Below are positions 54,069 to 60,995 of a DNA stretch of 60,995 nt, piece after piece (within the stretch, counting starts at the first letter, position 1; each line of letters opens with the position of its first letter). The translations under genes and the position numbers were made by a program. The stretch comes from Nemertoderma westbladi. Taxonomy: Eukaryota; Xenacoelomorpha; Nemertodermatida; Nemertodermatidae. The DNA lies in assembly GCA_032718475.1 (NCBI GenBank), contig JAUCBJ010003611.1, forward strand, positions 1 to 60,995, in the 5' to 3' direction. The notes under the pieces were generated by a model. That model had not been told where the DNA came from. It did not search any database and saw only the letters and a list, made by a program, of their open reading frames with translations.

Positions 54069-56789
54069 TTAAGAATGCTGTGCCGGCTTGTCAACAAAAT
54101 TGCACCGCCACAACTCCCTATCACCCATGACATTTGCTAGATCATCCGCATCTTTAAGGCCAGTGTCCTTTAAGATGCGTCTCAAGAAAGTCATGGGCTG
54201 TCCACCATGCTTATTCACTCCATGAGGCTGCCAAAGTACAAGATTATGCACTGGCTGGTCCTCACGGCGAAAGCAATGTCCTGCAAAGCGGAGGCGATTT
54301 TGTTCTAGTGTCAAACTTGGGGGAACCAATGAGACACCTCCAATGTTATATAGTGTCTGGTTGGAGATGTGTGCATTGTACTTGACACAATGAACCCGGC
54401 GTAGCATTCTTGTGAATGTGCCATCCAGAGATTTGGTGTCCTCAGCAGTTAGAGCCCAGCATGGACTCCCGTAGAGGAGTAATGGAACTACTGCTGCTCT
54501 AAATAATCGGACCTTAAGTTTACGATTAATTCTCGGTGACTTCCAAATCCTGGAAAGCCTATTCAAGGCTGCCCATGCCTTTCCCTTACGTATTCGAAGG
54601 TCCTCACCTGACTTCCGGATCCATGATCCCAGGTAACAGAAGTCGTCCACATGCTCAAGCATACCATCCTTTGAGCTTATGCTCATCCGATCAGAGACTT
54701 GCTGAGGACTTTCAAAGTTAACTGTCAGAATTTTGGTCTTTCTGGAGTTAATAAAAAGACCAACACTAGAAGCCGCATGTTCTAATGAGCTGAGGAGCCG
54801 TTGGGCTCCCTCTAACGATTCTGAGAGTACTCCTAAGTCATCAGCAAAGTCTAGATCAGTTAGGTACTTGGCAGGATTTCCTCGACTTCTGGAGCCAGTA
54901 GGTGGAGTTATCATCACCCCATCATCATTATAATGATCTAAGGACATGCGTAGAACATAGTCAACCACAATAATGAACAAGAATGGTGCAAGTGTGTCTC
55001 CTTGGAGGACGCCCCACAACACTTCAAATGGTTCTGTGTCACCGTCAACAGTAGACACAAATGTTGTCGAACCACCATATACTGATCTGATTGCTGCAAT
55101 AATTTCATCAGGAATCCCATATAATGAAAGTATGCTGAACATACGTGAGCGAGAGACTGAATCAAAGGCCTTGAAGAAGTCAACAAAGATAACAGCCAGA
55201 TGCCTGTCTTTCTTTTTTGATAACTCTTCAATTATCCTTCTAAGTGCCAAAATGGGCTCCATGGTCCCACGACCTTTACGGAACCCATTCTGATTTCCAC
55301 GGAGCAGTCTCTCAATAGGATCCCTGATGCGATTTAATAGAATCCTATTGTATAGCTTTGCAGCAATCGAGATCAATGAGATTCCCCGAAAAGAACCATA
55401 GAGTGTTAGATTGCCCTTCTTGGGAACTGGCACCAACTTATTTGTTTTCATTTCTTGTGGGACTCTTGTTGTTCGGTACATGTCTACTATGATGGGATAG
55501 ATGAGCTTTAAACAGTCAGGTATTTTAAAGACCTCAGGCGGAACACCATCTACTCCACTGGCACGATTGGTCTTAATGCTCTTTGCAGCAGCCTTCACTT
55601 CTGCAAAGGAGATATCGCCAATGGGAATATCTGGGAGTACAGACTCAGACACCTTTACTTCTATAAAGTTATCAGGCAATACCCTGTCATTATTGAGGAG
55701 CTTTTCAAAGTGGGCTTTCCAACCATTGAGGCGATCGGCTGGTGATTCAGCCTTAACCTTGGTGGTTGGTTGGCTTTTCCGCCCAGTAAGCAGATTGATC
55801 GATTTCCATGCCTGGGATGATTGCCTGCTGTCGTCAGCATCATTGATGGCATCAACCTGTTGGTTTATTAGCTCCTGTAAATTAGCAGAGTACTGCCTGT
55901 TCAGGGACCTAGATGCAGCCTTAACTGCATTCTTGGCTGCTGTAGTCTGTTTGAGCCGGGACTCTTTCTGCGCCTTATGAAGGTCATTTCGGCACTTCTG
56001 AATTTTGTTGTCAGTCCAGGGGGCCCTTTTCCTGTTTCGAGGGTATACAGGAACTGTTTCTGCAGCTGCTAACTTAACTGCTTCTGTAAAGGCAGTATAG
56101 CCCTCACAGTGATCTGCCGCCTCAGAGGTAAGAGCCTCATACCTGTTGCTCAGCTGTAGTGTGAAGCTGGATCTCACACTTGGCTGTTGCAACAGAGAGG
56201 ACCAGTCATGCCGCGGCAAGGCAGATTTCGTTGTTCTGCTAGCACGCAGACTAAGTCTTACCTTGGCCACAATAAGGCGGTGATCACTGGAGAAGGGTCG
56301 AAGTGTAAATGCATTACAGTCTTGTATAGAGCTCCTGTATTTCCTACGAAACAGAATATGGTCTATCTGGGACTTGTGACCACTGGGTCCACTATGAGTC
56401 CATAGCTTTCCAGTTCGCTTCTTGAACTGGGTTCCAGCCGAAAACAATCCATTTCCAGAGATAAAATCCTGAAGATGGACAGAATTTCGGTTAACACTAT
56501 TGCTATAGACCCAGGGCGATGTAGGTGATTGATGCAGACTTGCATTAAAGTCTCCCAGGAATGTTAAGAATGCATGCTGATCCACTCCATCAGTAGCTGC
56601 TTGTAGATTGCGGTAGAAATTTTCCACCTCTTCTACAGGGGCAACACTAGTTGGAGAGTAGCACACAATCAGAACCACCTTAGGAAACTTCTTAGCCAGT
56701 CTTCCAGAACATGAGAAGTGGCAACGGATGATGCGGTTAGAGATTTGGTCTATTTTGTCCAATGCTGCATGTGCAGTTGGATTCCTCAA
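54069..56789 (-). CDS. LINE A endonuclease-reverse transcriptase, main open frame
   Basis: 906 codons without a stop. The N-terminal third is the rest of the apurinic/apyrimidinic-type endonuclease: LGDFNASLH, a QIDHILF stretch and SSDHRLIVAK with the SDH signature. A linker of about 200 residues follows, then the reverse transcriptase: RASGVDGVPPEVFK, a PVPKKGN stretch, NGFRKGRGTMEP, IFVDFFKAFDS, LQGDTLAPFLF and LDFADDLGVLS (catalytic aspartates near residues 648-649, at about 54841-54846). The C-terminal tail has RFAGHCFRR and VLWQPHG. The enzyme would nick target DNA and copy its own RNA onto the nick. The first endonuclease motif (SVNTLTLGS, VQEHR) lies upstream in another frame at 56815-57156, so the annotated start is not the true N-terminus. 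Confidence 0.9.
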   Translation of the reverse strand: MRNPTAHAALDKIDQISNRIIRCHFSCSGRLAKKFPKVVLIVCYSPTSVAPVEEVENFYRNLQAATDGVDQHAFLTFLGDFNASLHQSPTSPWVYSNSVNRNSVHLQDFISGNGLFSAGTQFKKRTGKLWTHSGPSGHKSQIDHILFRRKYRSSIQDCNAFTLRPFSSDHRLIVAKVRLSLRASRTTKSALPRHDWSSLLQQPSVRSSFTLQLSNRYEALTSEAADHCEGYTAFTEAVKLAAAETVPVYPRNRKRAPWTDNKIQKCRNDLHKAQKESRLKQTTAAKNAVKAASRSLNRQYSANLQELINQQVDAINDADDSRQSSQAWKSINLLTGRKSQPTTKVKAESPADRLNGWKAHFEKLLNNDRVLPDNFIEVKVSESVLPDIPIGDISFAEVKAAAKSIKTNRASGVDGVPPEVFKIPDCLKLIYPIIVDMYRTTRVPQEMKTNKLVPVPKKGNLTLYGSFRGISLISIAAKLYNRILLNRIRDPIERLLRGNQNGFRKGRGTMEPILALRRIIEELSKKKDRHLAVIFVDFFKAFDSVSRSRMFSILSLYGIPDEIIAAIRSVYGGSTTFVSTVDGDTEPFEVLWGVLQGDTLAPFLFIIVVDYVLRMSLDHYNDDGVMITPPTGSRSRGNPAKYLTDLDFADDLGVLSESLEGAQRLLSSLEHAASSVGLFINSRKTKILTVNFESPQQVSDRMSISSKDGMLEHVDDFCYLGSWIRKSGEDLRIRKGKAWAALNRLSRIWKSPRINRKLKVRLFRAAVVPLLLYGSPCWALTAEDTKSLDGTFTRMLRRVHCVKYNAHISNQTLYNIGGVSLVPPSLTLEQNRLRFAGHCFRREDQPVHNLVLWQPHGVNKHGGQPMTFLRRILKDTGLKDADDLANVMGDRELWRCNFVDKPAQHS

Positions 56790-56814
56790 TAGACCAATTC
56801 CACCATTGCCACTA

Positions 56815-57297
56815 TCATCTGCTGACGCGAGGGCGAGTCGCCAACCGCCCCCCCATGTCCTTAATCAGAACCTCATCAGTCTGTCCAGTCTGCATTCGGT
56901 GCTCTTGAACACTCACTGCGCTAAGAGAAAGCTTATCTGCCAAGGCAGTCAGCTCACCTTGTCGCATTGGGGACCCGAGTGTTAGGGTGTTTACTGAGGC
57001 TAGTCTTGTGACTTGCCTCAGATTCACCAAACGCTTTGTTGGTCGGGGTGGAACATGAGAGTAACCTCCAACTCCAAAATCCCTCTCCCCATGACAATCT
57101 GGCCTTCCTGGTGACCCAGGGTTTGGGCCAGAAAGGTCATCAGGAAAGGGACTCAAAGAATTGTTGGCTGCTCTCTTTCCAGTAGGGGGTGAGACAGGCA
57201 GCCGGTCAGGAGTTAACTGACGCCTGTGAGGCCGATTGTGTCAGGTAATTCCACTGGCCTCTAGTGGCCGGACCTCCGCATTGCTAATGTAATCCAT
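56815..57297 (-). pseudogene. LINE A N-terminal coding segment (copy 3)
   Basis: A start matching copy 2 (MDYISNAEV) is at 57297. A TGA replaces the GGA found in copy 2 (near 57240), and the frame then runs open from 57156 to 56815 with the first endonuclease motif VNTLTLGS...SVQEHR. It loses frame at a G-run (seven Gs here, five in copy 2). With these two lesions corrected the protein would join the 906-codon frame; only the positions are noted here. Confidence 0.75.
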
Positions 57298-57791
57298 AGT
57301 GGGGGTTGGGGGGTGCTTTTTTGCCGAGTCAGCTCTCGGGGCAAATACCACACCCTGGTTTGCCATTCCACAGGGTGGGTGTCGCAATGGAGTCAGATAT
57401 GAGGCCCATCACCCATATCTACTCTGGCGCACATGACCCACCATTGGCTGTTGCAGCTCATCTGCTGGGTCATGCCCTGTACCCTTGCTGCCAGGTGCAG
57501 GTCGCAGTGAAGTGCTCTCAGAGTGGACATGAGAACACTCTACTCCTGACCAGCCATTGGTAGATCACCATCTGCCTGGTCAGGCCATATACCCCTGCAG
57601 CCAAGTATATGGGTCCTTAATCCAGGACCAAGGGCGTCCTTATCCCAGAACGAAGGGGGTCCTAGTTACAGGACCAGATTTGCCCTAGTAAGGGGGTCTA
57701 TGCAGCTACAGGTGGCACCTCCTTTATGCTGCATGGAGGTGGCAAGTTTTCTTGATCAATGACCTAGAATACCTGACCTCTAGTGATGTCT

Positions 57792-57891
57792 GATGTCTAG
57801 TGGACTGCAGTGAGTGCTGCAGTCCACTCGATGTCAAGCATTTTCGAGGAGCGGGCCAATGATGGAAGGGGTGTCATCATGGAGGACGCAT
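57792..57891. repeat. Right copy of the 100-bp target-site duplication
   Basis: Partner of 53929-54028. It continues directly into the remainder of retroelement D (GAGGACGCATCCAGTGCATT). Confidence 0.92.
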
Positions 57892-58262
57892 CCAGTGCAT
57901 TCAATCGTTGAAACCGGGTAGCAGCCTTGGCAATTGTGGCCTCGTTGTTCACTGTTCGTATTTAATTTCTATTGAGGCCACAGCATTCTCATTGTTCGAT
58001 GAACTGAGACGATTCTCTTAATTCGCTTTAGTGAGGAAGAAGTAACTCTGGGGGACCCGCTGGCCATGTTATTATATGCGGCAAGCCTCCTACCCGTCAT
58101 CCTCAAGCTCCAGGACCCTCAGGTAATACATAAGTGGTTTGCTGGCGCAGCAGGCAAACTCTCAGATTTTCTCCCATTGTTTGAGAAACTCGAGGTTATT
58201 GCCCCCGATGCAGGTTACTACCCTGGTGGTTGTGGCCCCAGGGAGTGTTCTCCTGGATCTAT
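57870..58262 (+). pseudogene. Retroelement D, reverse-transcriptase core (second half)
   Basis: The sequence resumes with GVIMEDASSAFNRLNRVAA (motif A), then GDPLAMLLYAASLLPVILKL (motif B region), and then WFAGAAGKLSDFLPLF where a W-Y/F-ADD-xx-AAGKL box would be expected. The two catalytic aspartates appear to be deleted. Translation needs frame changes between blocks. It is a dead element; the LINE A insertion separates it from 53399-54028. Confidence 0.6.
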
Positions 58263-58816
58263 ATAAATATTGTAACTGGCCATCGTTTTCTTTGATGTTT
58301 CTTCAGGAGAATGATGATCGGTCCTTATTTGTGAGAGCCAAGGTCACAGGATGGGTTGCAGCCGTTTGTTATCTGATATTGGTTGTCTGCTGTCGATTAG
58401 CTGCTGTTGTTTGTTTACTGTCTGCTGTCGATTGTCTGCTGACGGTTTTCAAAAGGTCGGTTGTCTGTATGGTCTACTGACAGTTATCTGTTTTAGGTTA
58501 TCTGCTGTTGGCTATTGGTGTAACATTAAAATCCGTGTTGGAATAAGGGGGTGGGGAAGCCCTTCCCACATTTATAGATATAGTGTGTTATATTATAGTA
58601 GATGTGATGGTTCATAGTTTATATAAAATACCCTTACATTATAGCTGAGTGGATTACGAAGGTTGAATGGCAATTACTAATACTATTCATTTAAGTACTA
58701 ATAACTATTAATACTACTTATTAATATTACTAATAAACTGCTACTTTATGTCAAATTATTAGACGACGTAACTGAATAATAGAGGCATCTGCATTTGATA
58801 ATGGGATGTTACAACT
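58263..58816. other. Non-coding stretch
   Basis: A degenerate CTGCTGTCGATTG-type repeat at 58380-58510 loosely mirrors the 34-bp array unit. No gene is recognised before the ATG at 58817. Confidence 0.45.
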
Positions 58817-59542
58817 ATGCGTCTTTATAAGACCGCATCACTATTGGCTCTTTACAACCTACTAAACACAACCATCTGTTACGGTGGTTTCACCTGCTAT
58901 AGCGAATCTAAAATAACATTTAATGCAACTACTGAGAGGCTAAAACAGGAGGTAAATGACAAATTTACGAGACTACTAAATAGCAATCAGGAATGGTTAG
59001 AATACAATCGGTACACAACAACACACCATGATATCAGATACATTCGACACAATTGCACAGAATGTGCCAATTACTTATCTCGAAACATCGCAGTTGATGG
59101 TGAGACAGGGGATGAGGTTATGTATGAAAATGTTTTGGAACTCTGCGTAAGGAATGAGAGCGAAAATGCCTGGGAGAGATTTTGCCTGGCTCTGGATGAA
59201 GACAGATGTCCAGCATTTATGCAACAGTATGAAGATGGGTTTAACATTAACCAACAGAGTTTCGAGGACGTGGAAACAGACCAGGATGATTTCATGAGAG
59301 TTGTTTTCGCTATTAGGGACTATATGCTAGACGGATTCGAAGAGAAGTACAAATCGTGTCAGATTAAATGTTGTCCTGGTGAGTGTCGTACTCCTGTCTG
59401 GGAGGTGAATCTGGCTACAACAACTACCTTGGCGGCGGTGGAAGAAACCACAACAGTTGAGACGACAGCAAGCAATTCAGTTGTTGCTACTCCGGTAATT
59501 CAGGTGGTTTTGGTGGTGGTTACATTTACTGGAGTATTCTAG
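58817..59542 (+). CDS. Predicted secreted, C-terminally anchored cysteine-rich protein
   Basis: 241 codons in one open exon. Residues 1-24 look like a signal peptide with a hydrophobic core (LLALYNLL). The body has about twelve cysteines, including a CQIKCCPGEC cluster near residues 192-201, and several N-glycosylation sequons (NAT, NCT, NES). A Thr-rich stalk (TTTTLAAVEETTTVETTA) leads to a hydrophobic tail of about 18 residues ending the protein (VIQVVLVVVTFTGVF), the usual layout of a GPI-anchored or type-I tail-anchored surface protein. A polyadenylation signal follows at 59599. No family is recognised. The two upstream ATGs (58801, 58806) are out of frame. It could be an extracellular adhesion or recognition protein, but nothing in the sequence shows this. 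Confidence 0.7.
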   Translation: MRLYKTASLLALYNLLNTTICYGGFTCYSESKITFNATTERLKQEVNDKFTRLLNSNQEWLEYNRYTTTHHDIRYIRHNCTECANYLSRNIAVDGETGDEVMYENVLELCVRNESENAWERFCLALDEDRCPAFMQQYEDGFNINQQSFEDVETDQDDFMRVVFAIRDYMLDGFEEKYKSCQIKCCPGECRTPVWEVNLATTTTLAAVEETTTVETTASNSVVATPVIQVVLVVVTFTGVF

Positions 59543-59598
59543 AAACATAATTAACCTTAATCACACTTTAATTTTAATCGCAACACCACGTGTCCTTT

Positions 59599-59604
59599 AA
59601 TAAA
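59599..59604 (+). promoter_or_regulatory. Polyadenylation signal AATAAA
   Basis: A canonical hexamer 57 bp after the stop of the secreted-protein gene, consistent with a short 3' UTR and a single terminal exon. Confidence 0.6.
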
Positions 59605-59749
59605 ACTACCTGCGGGAGAATCTGTTTGTGCAAAGTACCACAAGATGGCGTGAAGCTTTGGCTAAAAAATCAAATCGCATTTTAGTTTTTCCCAAGTCCA
59701 GTATCCCCCTTCACAAGTTATCTATATATTTCATACGCTTTAGGTCCAT

Positions 59750-60060
59750 GAGTACAATGAGTCAAAGGGAACAAAACGAGTCAAAGGGTTACAGCAGGAA
59801 AGGGTACAATGAGACAAATGTACAACAGGAAAGGGTACAACGAGACAAAGGCTACAAACAAGGTGGTCAAATGGTACAAAACAGGACGTCAAAGGGTATA
59901 AACAAAACGAGTCAAAGTTTACAACACAAAGGGTACAACGAGTCAAAGGGTACAACGAGTCAAAGGGAACACAACGAGACAAAGGGTACAACGAGTCAAA
60001 GGGAACAAAACGATTCAAAATGTACAACATCAAATGGTACAACGAGTCTAATGGTACCAA
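59750..60060. repeat. Imperfect 15-18-bp tandem (ACAACGAGTCAAAGGGT type)
   Basis: About 17 irregular units mix AACGAGTCAAAGGG, AACGAGACAAAGGG and ACAGGAAAGGGT. Spacing varies, so it is an old or irregular minisatellite. Open frames through it on both strands are incidental. Confidence 0.8.
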
Positions 60061-60219
60061 CCAGGCGGTTATTAAGTTCGTTTATTATTTTGGTTAGCAG
60101 TGTTAGTTGGTCAGGCCTCAAACCTAATTAAAACTGTAATGTAACCCTAAGAAATTTTCTCTGGAATTTCTGATCCGTTAATCCTACTATACTAAGTAGT
60201 CGTTGACATGGTCGATACA

Positions 60220-60446
60220 CCAAAATATTATATTCCAAACGTACATTGCACCTCACTATCTGTACTGTTCTGTGCCTTGGGTCAATGGCGTCCTTAGAAA
60301 GAAGCTGCGTAATCCAATATCACTGTTACACTAGGCACTCTTTACATACAAATAATTAATGAAGCTTTATTCACACAATTTGTCAATATGGTTAACAAGA
60401 TTGTGGCTACACACCGACACCCCTTACATGATTTTATCATGGCCTT
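60220..60446 (+). mobile_element. LINE C 3'-end fragment, second copy
   Basis: Matches 50391-50640 (TATTCCAAACGTACATTGCA, GTTAACAAGATTGTGGC, CCTTACATGATTTTATCATG) with a deletion and substitutions. It ends at the same terminal ATCATGGCCT, confirming that point as the true 3' end of the family. It abuts LINE A copy 4 tail to tail. Confidence 0.8.
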
Positions 60447-60995
60447 CCTACTACTACTAGTATCGGCATACTGCATTACAGCTGCATTTTTAAGAATGCT
60501 GTGCCGGCTTGTCGACAAAATTGCGCAGCCACAACTCCCTATCACCCATGACATTTGCTAGATCATCCGAATCTTCAAGGCCAGTGTCCTTTAAGATGCG
60601 TCTCAAGAAAGTCATGGGCTGTCCACCATGCTTATTCACTCCATGAGGCTGCCAAAGTACAAGATTATGCACTGGCTGGTCCTCACGGCGAAAGCAATGT
60701 CCTGCAAATGCTATATAGTGTCTGGTTGGAGATGTGTGCATTGTACTTGACACAATGAACCCGGCTTAGCATTCTTGTGAATGTGCCATCCAGATATTTG
60801 GTGTCCTCAGCAGTTAGAGCCCAGCATGGACTCCCATAGAGGAGTACTGGAACTACTGCTGCTCTAAATAATCGGACCTTAAGTTTCCGATTAATTCTCG
60901 GTGACTTCCAAATCCTGGAAAGCCTATTCAAGGCTGTCCATGCCTTTCCCTTACGTATTCAAAGGTCCTCACCTGGCTTCCGGATCCATCACTGA
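60447..60995 (-). mobile_element. LINE A copy 4, running off the window
   Basis: Begins with the 3' tail (CTACTACTACTAGTATCGGC) and runs upstream through the C-terminal coding region and thumb (FRAAVVPVLLYGSPCW) to the window end. It lacks about 60 bp near 60708 relative to copy 3 (between CCTGCAAA and GCTATATAGTGTC) and has substitutions elsewhere. It is inactive as far as can be seen; its upstream part is not in the window. Confidence 0.85.

Larger units (their letters stand above)
54028..57791 (-). mobile_element. LINE A copy 3, full length and nearly intact
   Basis: About 3.76 kb, minus orientation. The 3' tail (TACTACTACTAGG) is at 54028 and the 5' end is near 57782 (reverse complement of CTAGAATACCTGACCTC). 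It is flanked by a 100-bp direct duplication of host sequence, proving a discrete insertion event. The only coding breaks I see are a nonsense codon near the N-terminus and a G-run length change near 56815-56860. Being the best copy in the window, it is the best guide to the family structure: 5' UTR with internal duplication, AP endonuclease, reverse transcriptase, short tail and trinucleotide 3' end. Confidence 0.92.

Noticed and set aside
59628-60131. A 167-codon gene after the secreted-protein gene
   Set aside because: Most of it is the irregular ACAACGAGTCAAAGGG repeat; no domain, and it starts just after the polyadenylation signal.

Overview
This is eukaryotic, almost certainly metazoan DNA. 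It is AT-rich and gene-poor, full of non-LTR retrotransposons, inverted-repeat (foldback) DNA elements and very long minisatellites. Splice signals can be seen, and there is no bacterial gene organisation. The retroelement families and a ROC-COR protein with CARD-like domains suggest a marine invertebrate; I cannot name the phylum from sequence alone.

Layout. 1-12.7 kb holds no host gene that I recognise. It contains a rearranged LINE (family A, copy 1, 2158-3748), a TTAA-flanked piggyBac-like non-autonomous element (7376-8281), a 1.8-kb foldback element (9076-10862), a Harbinger-like MITE (11453-11967) and foldback elements whose arms carry heat-shock-element motifs. 12.8-18.06 kb is a G-rich 42-bp minisatellite of about 124 copies. 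19.2-20.1 kb is a large coding exon of a WD40-repeat protein. 22.3-26.05 kb is a run of foldback elements and minisatellites, several of which explain one another.

26.07-36.75 kb is the most interesting locus. An open ROC-COR GTPase gene ends in a Cys/His-rich motif and two CARD-like domains, then runs in frame into a 12-residue (36-bp) repeat that has expanded to about 6.5 kb. On the far side lies a second, diverged copy of the same Cys/His plus double-CARD module. The repeat is therefore framed by two paralogous signalling modules and appears to have grown from coding sequence. The domain set (GTPase switch plus death-fold adaptors) resembles innate-immune or cell-death signalling proteins; that role is inferred.

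37.5-40.7 kb is a 30-bp minisatellite of about 107 copies, and 42.7-43.8 kb a 68-bp repeat with an inverted outlier. 44.7-61 kb is retroelement-dominated. LINE A copy 2 is full length but decayed. A composite of LINE B, a piggyBac relic and LINE C follows. LINE A copy 3 is nearly intact (906 codons open in one frame) and sits inside another retroelement (D) with a 100-bp target-site duplication. A small gene for a predicted secreted, tail-anchored cysteine-rich protein lies at 58.8-59.5 kb. LINE A copy 4 runs off the window end.

Very long open frames inside the 42-bp and 30-bp arrays are a by-product of stop-free repeat units and are not called as genes.
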